Source: Silvibacterium bohemicum
GTDB lineage: Bacteria > Acidobacteriota > Terriglobia > Terriglobales > Acidobacteriaceae
Direction of reading: 5' to 3'
Assembly (NCBI RefSeq): GCF_001006305.1
Contig: NZ_LBHJ01000012.1
Span: 408,231-472,230 of the forward strand
DNA length: 64,000 nt
Every line of letters starts with the position of its first letter. The stretch's first letter is position 1. Positions 17,978 through 27,955 of the stretch are shown here, in pieces. The notes under the pieces are model-generated. The model was not told where the DNA came from and did no database searches. It was given only the letters and a program-made list of their open reading frames with translations. The position numbers were made by a program, and so were the translations under genes.

Positions 17978-20900
17978 TTAGCCACGCTTCTTTGCGATAT
18001 TTGCCGTTGTCTCGAACTTCTCCCGGCTCAGCCAGGGAAGCCAGGAGAATCTGGCGGTGTTGGGCTTGTCTGAGAATGCAACGGCCGCAGGAACGGACAG
18101 CTCGACCTCGGTCCCACTGCCGACGCGGCTGCGAAGCTTAAGGTTGGCGCCGATGCCCTCGGAGCGCTCGCGCATGCCTGCCAATCCCCAATGCCCCTCT
18201 CGACCGGCCTCCAGTACGCGGGCATCGATGCCGCAGCCGTCGTCGCGCACGAGAAGGCGGAAATGCCTGCCCGCATATTCTATTTCTATCTCGATCGAGC
18301 TTGCCTTTCCGTGTACGAACGCATTCACAATGGCTTCGCGTCCGATGCGGTAAACCTCGTCGCGAATCTGGTTGTGCAACGTGCGCACGGTGCCTTGCGT
18401 AACCACGCGATACTTGGTCTTTTCATCGATGTCGAACTCTCGCCGGATGCGCGCAAATGCAATTGCCAGGCTGTCGCCGTCCGCTTCCCGCGTACGCAGG
18501 CCGCGAAGCGCATTGCGGCCCTCTTCGATAACCTGCCGCATCAGTTGCAGTACGCGTGTCACCAGCGGCTTGGTGGGAGAATCCTCCGGCAGCTGGTCCT
18601 CGGCCAGATCGAGCTGCATGCAGGCGCTGAGCACGCCTTGCAGAAGCGTGTCGTGAAGCTCACGGGCGATGCGTTCCCGCTCTTCCAGGCGTTCTTCGAG
18701 CCGCATGCGCGTTTGATTGACGACATGCTGCACGCGCATGAGATAAGCCGCCCACAGCAGCAGAATCAGCGCGCTAGCGGCGGCTATCCGAAACCAGATC
18801 GTCTGATAAAAATAGGGGCGCTGCGTGACGCTGTACGAAATTCCCGTTTGATCCCAGACTCCATCGCTGCCGCTCGCCCGGACATGAAAGGTATGGGAGC
18901 CCACGGGAATATTCGTGTACACCGCGGTCCGCGAGGAGTCAGCGTCGAGCCATGCGCCATCGACGCCATCCAGACGATATTGCAGGCGCACCTTCTCCGG
19001 AGACGCAAGATCCACGGCCTCCAGATGAAGCTCGACGTGGTGAGTGCCCGCAGGCAGAATCAGCTCCGAGCCGACCGGCTCTTTGCGCTTTCCGACGGTA
19101 ATCGCTCCGACAAAGACTTTCGGCTTTCTCGCCGCCAGCGGCAGGCGGGCCAGATCGATCATCCCCAGACCCTTGACTGTCGCGATCCAGAGCTTGCCAT
19201 CCGATGCAAGGGCAATGTTCGGAGATCCCACGCTGCATTGAATGGAATTCATCCCATCGGATCGATCAAAGATGCGGTAATCAAGAGGGCTGTCGTGATT
19301 CTTTCCCGCATTCATCAAGTCCTCTCGGCCGATGCGGATGACTCCGTTATTTCCGCTGAACCATAGGTCGTGTTGCGGAGACTCGATCATGTGGAGAAGC
19401 TTCAGATCCTCGTTCACGGAGATCATTCGATCCTCTGCGATCAGGCTGATGCCTTTCGGTGAATTCAAGGTGTAGAGATTGCCGAGCGAATCCTCTGCAA
19501 ACTGGACGACAAACGGACCGTCGTTGGTTTGATTCGATGGAAACGGTCGAAAACGCTCCCCCGCGAGGCGATCGACACCTCCCTGTGTGGCTGCCCATAT
19601 CGCGCCCGAGTGATCCTGAAAGACGGAGAGAACCCGGTTGCTCGATAGCCCATCGGCCACCGTGTAGTTGTGGGAATGCCCATCCTGCATGTGGCTGATG
19701 CCGTCCGGCGTGGCGATCCATAGAGAGTTGTCGCGAGCCACGATAATTTGCAGCACGATCTTACTCACCAGCCCCTGGTCGACGGAGTATTGAACAAACT
19801 GTCCATCTCGAAATCGAAAGAGGCCGCCTCCGTAAGTCCCGATCCACAGATTGTTTTTCGCGTCCTCGGCAAGAGACCAGATGCAGGAGTTGATCAGGCC
19901 ATCTTTCTCGGCGTAAGTCTTAAATCCTTTTCCGTCGAAGACGGAAAGCCCGCAATTGTTGCCGACCCAGAGCTTTCCATCATGAGCGGGTAAAACGGCC
20001 ATGGCTACATCGTTCGGCATTCCGCTGGCCTGGGTAAACATCCGCACCACTCGCCGGCGCAGGTGAGCGAGCCCATAGCCGTTGGTGCCTATCCATAAAT
20101 CGCCGTTGCGGCCGGCATAAAACGACCGTACGTGGAGGCCGGGCGCGGGCGTGATGAGTCGATCGCCATCCACCAGGTAAACCCCGACGCCGGTGGCTAG
20201 CCAGATCCTGTCCTGATAATCCTGGTAGATCTGGAATGTTGCTGTCGTCTGCGGCCCCGAAGCTTGCAGTGGTATCGGAGACGACCCGCGCCAGCGCACA
20301 ACACCCCCGTTCGTGCCGTACCACGTTACCCCGCTGTGGTCCTGAAAGACGGTGAAGACCTGATCCTGATGAACGCCTACGCTGGCGGCGACCTCCGGGT
20401 GGTGGATGATTTGCTGTCCATCCCACTCGATGTATCCCTGCGCCGTGGTGAGCAGTATATGTCCATTCAGCGCCTCGGCAATGCGGTTGACAGACACTCC
20501 CGGTATAACCTCGACGAACTTGCCGGAGTCTCGCCGGTAGAGGCCGTGGTTGGTTCCGGCCCACACTGCTCCGTTGCGAGCCAGCAGCAGCGCCTGCACT
20601 TCATCGCTGGGTCCTGGGCCCAGGTGATAAAAGGTCAGCGCCGCAAGGTCGAATCGATCCAAGGCCGATCGCGGAAGAAATACCACCCCCGCATCGGTGC
20701 CCACCCAAAGATCGCCGTGACTGGATTCGGCCAGGGCATGCACCGCTCCCTGAGGCGGGGAGCCGCTGGCCCTGAGATCGATGGTCGTAAAGTCGCGCCC
20801 GTTGAAGCTGGCCAGGCCGGATTGCGTGCCCACCCAGAGCAAGCCATTCTCGGTTTGCAGAATGGCATTGATGACGTTGTCCGGAAGACCGTCTTCCACG

Positions 20901-21097
20901 GTGAAATCAGCCCGGATGTAGTCATCGGCAAGCGTGTCGGAAGCCTGCGCCAGCGCGGGGGGAGCAAATCTCATTGCCAGGATGATCAGGCCGAAGGCAA
21001 TCCAGGCGCAGCGGCCTTTGAGTCGGCTCGTCAGGCTTCGTCTGGAGCGCGATGCCCGCAGCGGCAAAACCCGGATGATTGGATGGATCGCTCGCAT
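17978..21097 (-). CDS. Two-component-propeller histidine kinase (HisKA_3 type)
   Basis: A 1039-residue membrane sensor kinase. After a signal or anchor helix (about residues 33-50) come many Reg_prop blades of the LLWVGTQSGL, VWAGTNHGL, LWIGTNGYG type, up to about residue 650, forming two beta-propellers, then a Y_Y_Y domain, one membrane helix (LILLLWAAYLMRV region) and the kinase core. The HisKA_3 motif (RERIARELHDTLLQGV) supplies the phosphorylated His, and the HATPase has its N and G boxes (EAIVNAFVHGKA, DDGCGID, GLAGMRER). It senses an extracytoplasmic signal, often glycans in related proteins, and passes phosphate to the regulator that follows 2 bases later. No strong Shine-Dalgarno precedes the ATG. 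Confidence 0.94.
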   Translation of the reverse strand: MRAIHPIIRVLPLRASRSRRSLTSRLKGRCAWIAFGLIILAMRFAPPALAQASDTLADDYIRADFTVEDGLPDNVINAILQTENGLLWVGTQSGLASFNGRDFTTIDLRASGSPPQGAVHALAESSHGDLWVGTDAGVVFLPRSALDRFDLAALTFYHLGPGPSDEVQALLLARNGAVWAGTNHGLYRRDSGKFVEVIPGVSVNRIAEALNGHILLTTAQGYIEWDGQQIIHHPEVAASVGVHQDQVFTVFQDHSGVTWYGTNGGVVRWRGSSPIPLQASGPQTTATFQIYQDYQDRIWLATGVGVYLVDGDRLITPAPGLHVRSFYAGRNGDLWIGTNGYGLAHLRRRVVRMFTQASGMPNDVAMAVLPAHDGKLWVGNNCGLSVFDGKGFKTYAEKDGLINSCIWSLAEDAKNNLWIGTYGGGLFRFRDGQFVQYSVDQGLVSKIVLQIIVARDNSLWIATPDGISHMQDGHSHNYTVADGLSSNRVLSVFQDHSGAIWAATQGGVDRLAGERFRPFPSNQTNDGPFVVQFAEDSLGNLYTLNSPKGISLIAEDRMISVNEDLKLLHMIESPQHDLWFSGNNGVIRIGREDLMNAGKNHDSPLDYRIFDRSDGMNSIQCSVGSPNIALASDGKLWIATVKGLGMIDLARLPLAARKPKVFVGAITVGKRKEPVGSELILPAGTHHVELHLEAVDLASPEKVRLQYRLDGVDGAWLDADSSRTAVYTNIPVGSHTFHVRASGSDGVWDQTGISYSVTQRPYFYQTIWFRIAAASALILLLWAAYLMRVQHVVNQTRMRLEERLEERERIARELHDTLLQGVLSACMQLDLAEDQLPEDSPTKPLVTRVLQLMRQVIEEGRNALRGLRTREADGDSLAIAFARIRREFDIDEKTKYRVVTQGTVRTLHNQIRDEVYRIGREAIVNAFVHGKASSIEIEIEYAGRHFRLLVRDDGCGIDARVLEAGREGHWGLAGMRERSEGIGANLKLRSRVGSGTEVELSVPAAVAFSDKPNTARFSWLPWLSREKFETTANIAKKRG

Positions 21098-21305
21098 GAT
21101 GAGTGGATTTCTTGCGGATACGACGAATCGTCATCGACAGAGTATCGGAAAACGCCGTCAGGAAGACCCTGGGCCTCGCCGATCTGGCTCATTTTCGTAT
21201 TCAGCCTGCGGAGGGTTTGCCGGTAGGACTGCAGCCGAGGTCGAGGAGGCAAATCGCTGCCGGCGTATTCAGTGGAGAATTCGCGGCGCAATTCGCCGCC
21301 TCTTT

Positions 21306-21788
21306 ATGATTGAGATGGCTGGATATCTGATGAACACACCGTATGATCTGACCCTTCTGGGGAGAATGACCGATAGCTATCGTCTGTTGACCGGCAAAGA
21401 ACTTTCACCCAAGGCGATGCCATCTGAAGAGGCGGCTCGCTGGCTTTATGAGGAGGCTCCTTTTGGCCTCCTGGCGCACAACACAGATGCCGACCCCAGG
21501 TTTATCTACGGCAATCGGGTTGCGCAGAGATGGTTTGGGTATTCCTGGGATGAGCTCATAGGCATGCCTTCGAGGCTTTCAGCCGAAGCGCCGGAGCGAG
21601 AGGAGCGCAAGCGGTTTCTCGACCTGGTCGCTCGACACGGTTTCGTGTCGGGGTATCGAGGCTTACGCATTGCGAAATCGGGGCAGAAGTTTTGGATCGA
21701 GGACGCGACCGTATGGCAGTTCCGGGACGCCGCCGGCCAAATCCAAGGACAAGCCGCATGGCTGCCGCTCAAGGTTGAGTGTGAATGA
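21306..21788 (+). CDS. MEKHLA-domain (PAS-like) protein
   Basis: About 160 residues, almost all a MEKHLA domain: SYRLLTGKEL, then AARWLYEEAPFGLLAHNT, FGYSWDELIGMPSRLSAEAPE, GLRIAKSGQKFWIEDATVW. This is a PAS-like sensing fold, named after plant HD-ZIP III proteins but found alone in bacteria. No output domain is attached, so it may bind a ligand or partner. The start is uncertain: ATGs at 21306, 21315 and 21330 are in frame and none has a clear ribosome site. It is divergent from the propeller kinase across 208 bases. Confidence 0.78.
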   Translation: MIEMAGYLMNTPYDLTLLGRMTDSYRLLTGKELSPKAMPSEEAARWLYEEAPFGLLAHNTDADPRFIYGNRVAQRWFGYSWDELIGMPSRLSAEAPEREERKRFLDLVARHGFVSGYRGLRIAKSGQKFWIEDATVWQFRDAAGQIQGQAAWLPLKVECE

Positions 21789-21876
21789 TTTTGTTGGGCT
21801 TGCTCGTTGCGCGAAATTGGGATTGAAGCGCGCCGATCTGGACTTGTTAAGACTCTGCCCATCGAAAGCGCAGCTT

Positions 21877-22386
21877 TCAATCCAAAGGGTGCTCTTTCCA
21901 TCTCTCAATCAACATCGCGAATTCCCGATAAACGGTCGGACCGACGCGTTCCTGAAGAATTTGTATAAAGGGGAATAGGAAAGCCCAATCTCGCAGTGCG
22001 TTCACGGCGTACATGCGGCGATAGGTTTGCTCATCAAAAGCACCTTCCCTAAGCCCTGTAGCCATAAACTCGTAGGAATTTAGAAGTGTAAGTACGGCCT
22101 GGCGGACAGGATCACCTTCATTGCCCACTCTGGCCAGATTGATGAAATCGAGTGGCGCGTGCCGGAGTGGGCGAATTACAGCCCGCGCCTTGATGAGCTC
22201 TTCATTTTTCATTTGGTCGCGCACACTATCTACCGTGGCACGCCTACGCTCCTGCTTTGCCGTTGAGCGTAAAGTCCAAATTGCAATGATCGCCGACGTC
22301 GCTAAGATCAAATTCTGAAGCCACAGTTCACCGAATATGCTGAACCATTTGTGTGCTTCTTGGGAGCAAGGAGCGGCTTGCTGCAC
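21877..22386 (-). CDS. DUF4760-like membrane protein
   Basis: A 169-residue protein with an N-terminal membrane helix (ELWLQNLILATSAIIAIWTL), then a charged helical cytoplasmic part (RRRATVDSVRDQMKNEELIKAR and on). The layout, and the middle and end, match DUF4760-like proteins, for which no function is known. It uses GTG and starts 6 bases after the stop of a tiny ORF that has a strong ribosome site, while its own start has none, so translation is probably coupled. The gene and the tiny ORF lie immediately downstream of tRNA-Ser, a classic insertion position, and their composition is less GC-rich than the neighbours by eye. Confidence 0.65.
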   Translation of the reverse strand: MQQAAPCSQEAHKWFSIFGELWLQNLILATSAIIAIWTLRSTAKQERRRATVDSVRDQMKNEELIKARAVIRPLRHAPLDFINLARVGNEGDPVRQAVLTLLNSYEFMATGLREGAFDEQTYRRMYAVNALRDWAFLFPFIQILQERVGPTVYREFAMLIERWKEHPLD

Positions 22387-22392
22387 GTCCGA

Positions 22393-22461
22393 TTAGTCTA
22401 CGATGCCGTCGTTATTCATATCTACAATGCCGTCGTTGTTCATGGCTGATCTTGTCCCCAT
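22393..22461 (-). CDS. 22-residue ORF with duplicated calcium-loop-like peptide
   Basis: ATG preceded by a perfect AAGGAGG (22470-22476) 8 bases upstream. After the first six residues (MGTRSA) come two copies of the octapeptide MNNDGIVD, then a stop. The two 24-base units differ at three positions only (AAC/AAT, ATT/ATC, GAT/GAC), all synonymous third bases, which suggests selection on the peptide. The junction reads DMNNDGIVD, matching the D-x-N-x-D-G loop of EF-hand or dockerin calcium sites. A possible promoter (GGGCAA and AATATA on the plus strand, 22545-22550 and 22524-22529) lies upstream. It leads into the DUF4760-like gene. I do not recognise it; roles as leader peptide, precursor peptide or metal binder are open. 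Confidence 0.6.
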   Translation of the reverse strand: MGTRSAMNNDGIVDMNNDGIVD

Positions 22462-22781
22462 AGTGAATTCCTCCTTGTAGACAACCCACACTAGACAGAT
22501 GGTATGAGCATTCTTAAAGATGCAATATACCCCAAATCAACTCTGGGCAACACCTTAAAGAGAGGTCTGCATTCGACCCTCTTCTTGGCCTATCGGCGGT
22601 TCCGGCTTTCTCGTTCAGGCGACGGCCCTTGCGGCTGCCACAAAGGCAAGTTTAGTTTATACCCATGTGCGGACAGGGACTGCCGGCACCGCTTTGGCGT
22701 TCATAATTCAAAACGCCGATACGGAATTAGCGCGACCCTCAAGGTAGCCCGTATGTTTATGATTAGAGATGGCTTATCGGT
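22462..22781. other. Intergenic, 320 bases between tRNA-Ser 3' end and the 22-residue ORF
   Basis: Apart from the ribosome site and weak promoter of the tiny ORF at its left end, I see no gene or repeat. A plus-strand frame running from 22504 through the tRNA is an artefact. Confidence 0.45.
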
Positions 22782-22871
22782 TGGCGGAGGGAGAGGGATT
22801 CGAACCCCCGTTACCCTTTCGGGTAAAGCGGTTTTCAAGACCGCCTGTTTCAACCGCTCACACATCCCTCC
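22782..22871 (-). tRNA. tRNA-Ser(UGA)
   Basis: 90 bases including an encoded CCA. The acceptor stem GGAGGGA pairs with TCCCTCC, the anticodon stem GCGGT/ACCGC encloses loop CTTGAAA with anticodon TGA, the long variable arm TTACCCGAAAGGGTAA marks a class II tRNA, and the T arm has GGTTCGAATCC. A possible promoter (TTCCAC and TATCAT, 18 apart) lies about 20 bases before the 5' end. Confidence 0.95.
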
Positions 22872-23019
22872 GCGGGTTTGGGTGGGGCTTAGGACCATGA
22901 TATGACGAATCATGATCCCCGTGGAATTGGAAGAATTTCCCGGCGGGAGCGTCCCCACTTCTGAATCTTCCTGCCTGCGAGTAGGATCGATAAAGAAGCA
23001 CTGTTTCGCACTTTATTCG

Positions 23020-24318
23020 ATGCCGCCTACGCAAATATCACCGCCCGACGCCAAGCTTCGGATCCGCAGCCGCAGGTCGTTTCAGCGCACGCTCGACAGC
23101 GCGAAGCGGACCATGGTGTTCAGCGAGATCGTCCGGCTGGCCATCGACAGCTTCCGGTCGAGCAAGATTCGCTTTGCCCTCACCGCGCTAGGCATGGTCA
23201 TCGGATCGGCGTCGGTGATTCTGGTCTTCACCATCGGCAGCACGGGCAAGCAGTACGTCCTGGCCGAGCTGCAGAAGATCGGCACCAACATGGTGATGCT
23301 CGAATACCAGGGCGGCGGCGCCGGGGCCATCAACGAATACCGCAACGATTTTCTCACCCGGGACGACGAACGCGCGGTCGACGAGCAGGTCACCGATGTG
23401 GCGCTTTCGTCGCCCATGCTCGAGATGCATGACCGCGTCACCTTTCCCGGTGGCATTGCCAAGGACGTCCTGGTTCTCGGCGTCAGCCCGCAATATAAGG
23501 ATGTTCGCGATCTTGTCGTCCTTTCCGGACGCTTCTTCGACGAAGAGGATGAGACGACCCATACCAAAGTTGCCGTCGTCACCGAGGCTTTCGCTCAGGA
23601 GATGTTCGGCAGCTCCAGTGCCGCCATCAATCAGAGCTTCCAGCTCACCGGCATCCCGTTCACGATCATCGGCACCTTTAAGGAGAGTGTTCCGACCTTC
23701 GGCCAATCGGAGATCGCAGACGAAACGATCCTGATCCCGTACTCGGTAGGCCGCTACTTCACCGGCACCGACAATGTGAAGCAGATATTCTTTTCCATCC
23801 GCGATCCCAATGACGTCGAAGAGGCCTCGACCGAGATCGTGAATGTGGTGCATGTGCGGCACCTGGCCAGCTCCGTCTATAAGACGACGACCCTGACCTC
23901 GCTGCTGACTACCGCTGCCGCCATCGCCAATGCGCTCACCGTGATGCTGGTGCTGGTCTCTGCCGTGACTCTGGCGGTGGGCGGCGTCGGCATTATGAAC
24001 ATCATGCTGGCCACGGTGCGTTCACGCATCCGCGAGATCGGTATCCGCAAGGCGTTGGGCGCCACGGCACGCGAGATCAAGCTGCAATTTCTGATCGAGG
24101 CGGTCTTCATCTCGCTCAGCGGCGGCATTGTCGGAACCCTGCTAGGCCTCGCTTTGCCCGTTTCTGTGCGCGTCTTCACCGACTACAGCGTGCCGATCTC
24201 GGTCTGGTCGGTGGTCATCGCGCTGGGCACGTCCACGGCGGTGGGGATCATCTTCGGAACGCTCCCGGCCAATCGTGCCGCCCAGATGGACCCCGTGGAA
24301 TCGCTGAAATACGAGTAA
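23020..24318 (+). CDS. MacB-type ABC transporter permease
   Basis: Permease of the MacB/FtsX family. A first helix (RFALTALGMVIGSASVILVF) precedes a periplasmic MacB domain with a YQGG segment, then three helices of the FtsX domain (LAVGGVGIMNIMLATVRSR, IREIGIRKALGATAREI) and the family ending RAAQMDPVESLKYE. The start is uncertain: ATG 23020 gives 432 residues and ATG 23113, where family homology begins, gives 401; neither has a good ribosome site. No ATPase or membrane-fusion protein is adjacent. It probably belongs to an exporter or envelope complex whose other parts lie elsewhere. Confidence 0.88.
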   Translation: MPPTQISPPDAKLRIRSRRSFQRTLDSAKRTMVFSEIVRLAIDSFRSSKIRFALTALGMVIGSASVILVFTIGSTGKQYVLAELQKIGTNMVMLEYQGGGAGAINEYRNDFLTRDDERAVDEQVTDVALSSPMLEMHDRVTFPGGIAKDVLVLGVSPQYKDVRDLVVLSGRFFDEEDETTHTKVAVVTEAFAQEMFGSSSAAINQSFQLTGIPFTIIGTFKESVPTFGQSEIADETILIPYSVGRYFTGTDNVKQIFFSIRDPNDVEEASTEIVNVVHVRHLASSVYKTTTLTSLLTTAAAIANALTVMLVLVSAVTLAVGGVGIMNIMLATVRSRIREIGIRKALGATAREIKLQFLIEAVFISLSGGIVGTLLGLALPVSVRVFTDYSVPISVWSVVIALGTSTAVGIIFGTLPANRAAQMDPVESLKYE

Positions 24319-24566
24319 TTCCAGCGCCGCTGTTAAACTATCAGGTAGAGACTGGCCAGGAGCTTTCGTTTTCCCTCTTGCAGTTGGCAGCAGCCCGGCA
24401 GCTCTCCTATCGATCTCAGCCTGTTGGCCGTAATCGACGAAGATCATCCCCGGAAGTTGTTGCCTGGCGATGGGCCCGTGCATGGCCTCGCGGGCAAAGA
24501 CTGCCTGAACCACAAAACCGGTGCCCCGGCACTGCGCACGTTAACGAAAGAGATTAGGAAATCCCT

Positions 24567-26375
<1,809 letters not shown>

Positions 26376-26384
26376 CCGTATCCG

Positions 26385-26419
26385 ATTGGTGTCCCGCTTC
26401 CTGAATGCGGGGCACCAAT
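26385..26419 (+). terminator. Stem-loop after typA
   Basis: ATTGGTGTCCCGC, a 9-base loop and GCGGGGCACCAAT: 13 paired bases with one U-G wobble, 9 bases past the typA stop. No T-run follows on either strand, so termination strength is uncertain. The core CCCGC/GCGGGGCACC also resembles a diverged copy of the window's REP-like repeat. Confidence 0.5.
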
Positions 26420-26483
26420 TCGGAAAGACATTCTTACGGAAGAGGTTGCGCGTTCCCTGCAACGGGTAGAATCAAGCCATCGC

Positions 26484-26816
26484 ATGTCGCAGCAGCCGAA
26501 TCTGTTTTCGTCGCAGGCGCCGGGCAATTTGCCGCCTCGAGTTCTCCCCAGCGCCCCGCCGAGCGTGAATCCTCCGCCTCCGCGATGGCTGCATCGCCTC
26601 GATCTCTTTGTCCGGGTGATCGTTCGCCTCTACCTGGGGCTCATCATCCTGGTTCTGCCCTGGCTGCATATGTGGGACGAAAACAGGCTGCTGGTGGTCA
26701 TTCCCCAGCTGGCCCCACTTGCCTTGAACGGAATCGCCCGCGGACTGGTTTCGGGACTCGGCCTGCTCAATATCTGGATCGCGATTCATGACGCCATCCA
26801 ATACAAAGACCGATAA
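26484..26816 (+). CDS. Small two-helix membrane protein, unknown
   Basis: 110 residues with a Pro-rich, disordered N-terminus (to about residue 34) and two membrane helices (VRLYLGLIILVLPWLHMW and LALNGIARGLVSGLGLLNIW). Its sequence looks like a conserved acidobacterial protein, but I know no function. It is 61 bases upstream of the LOG gene and probably shares a transcript with it. Confidence 0.75.
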   Translation: MSQQPNLFSSQAPGNLPPRVLPSAPPSVNPPPPRWLHRLDLFVRVIVRLYLGLIILVLPWLHMWDENRLLVVIPQLAPLALNGIARGLVSGLGLLNIWIAIHDAIQYKDR

Positions 26817-26877
26817 GCGCTTTCCCTGCAAGCCGCCGTTCCGGCGATCCTCCTGAAAGCAGTAAGCTAAAGAGCAG

Positions 26878-27828
26878 ATGAATCGCAAACCTCCCAAGCC
26901 TCTCGAAAGCGCACCCCTGGCCTATGAGAACCCGGCCTTTCTCAATGGCCCGGATGGCCGCATCATGCGCATCCTTTCGGAATACTCCGAGCCGTTGGCC
27001 CGCTTTCGCCGCGAGCGCATCCGGGATACGGTCGTATTCTTCGGCTCGGCGCGGTTTCAGGCCTTGGACGAAGCGCATCAGGAGTTGTTACTGCTGGAAA
27101 ATACCGGCTCCGTCGAGCCCGCTCCGCAGGAGGAGCAGCCTGCCACGCAACCGGAACTGGAGCAGGGAACGGCCAGCGAGCTCAGCCGCCGCCGCGCCGA
27201 GGCCGCAGTCGAAATGGCTCATTATTATGAGGACGCCCGTCGCCTTGCCTACCTGCTGACCGAATGGTCAAAGGCCTTGAAATCCCGCCGATATCGCTTC
27301 GTGGTTACCTCCGGCGGCGGTCCGGGCATTATGGAGGCGGCCAACCGCGGCGCCTATGAGGCGGGCGGCAAGAGCATCGGCCTCAACATCCGGCTGCCCT
27401 TCGAGCAGTGCCCCAACCCTTATGTGACGCCGTCGCTCAACTTCGAATTCCATTACTTCTTCATGCGCAAGTACTGGTTCGCCTACCTGGCCAAGGCGCT
27501 GGTCGTCTTTCCGGGAGGCTTCGGCACGCTGGACGAGATGTTTGAGATTCTGACCCTGTCGCAGACCCAGAAGCTGGCCAAAAAGATCACCATCGTCCTC
27601 TATGGCTCCTCCTATTGGAAAGAGGTGCTGAATCTGGATGTGCTGGTGGACAAGGGAGCCATTTCTCCCCGCGATCGCGATCTCTTTCAATTCGCCGATA
27701 CACCCGATCAGGCCTTCGAGATGCTTCGCGATGGTTTGACCCGAAATCACCTGGAGCCGGAGGCCATTCGACCTGACATTGAGGACGAGTCGGCGGTATC
27801 CCCGGAAATTGCCAGAACTCGCTCCTAA
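26878..27828 (+). CDS. LOG family / Rossmann-fold nucleotide-binding protein
   Basis: 316 residues with the TIGR00730/LOG fold. The nucleotide-binding GGGPGIMEAANRG motif starts at residue 146 and PGGFGTLDE, with the catalytic Glu, is at 212-220. LOG enzymes release free base from cytokinin-like nucleoside monophosphates; related bacterial proteins act as nucleotide 5'-monophosphate nucleosidases. This one has a longer N-terminal part, including a Glu/Pro-rich insert around residues 75-105, than the plain LOG domain. The bacterial substrate is uncertain. Confidence 0.9.
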   Translation: MNRKPPKPLESAPLAYENPAFLNGPDGRIMRILSEYSEPLARFRRERIRDTVVFFGSARFQALDEAHQELLLLENTGSVEPAPQEEQPATQPELEQGTASELSRRRAEAAVEMAHYYEDARRLAYLLTEWSKALKSRRYRFVVTSGGGPGIMEAANRGAYEAGGKSIGLNIRLPFEQCPNPYVTPSLNFEFHYFFMRKYWFAYLAKALVVFPGGFGTLDEMFEILTLSQTQKLAKKITIVLYGSSYWKEVLNLDVLVDKGAISPRDRDLFQFADTPDQAFEMLRDGLTRNHLEPEAIRPDIEDESAVSPEIARTRS

Positions 27829-27955
27829 ATGCCTCCTTGTAGTACCGTTACCTCAGCGGGTACCCGGGCTATTTTGAAGCTCCTTTGTTTCTCCAGTAAT
27901 GCCGCATTCATGGTGCATCGCGATACTGGACGCAGCCGTACCTCGGAGACAAATT

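Noticed and set aside
22504-22905. 133-codon plus-strand frame overlapping tRNA-Ser.
   Set aside because: It crosses the tRNA on the opposite strand and gives the well-known GGGRGIRTPVTLS-type translation artefact.
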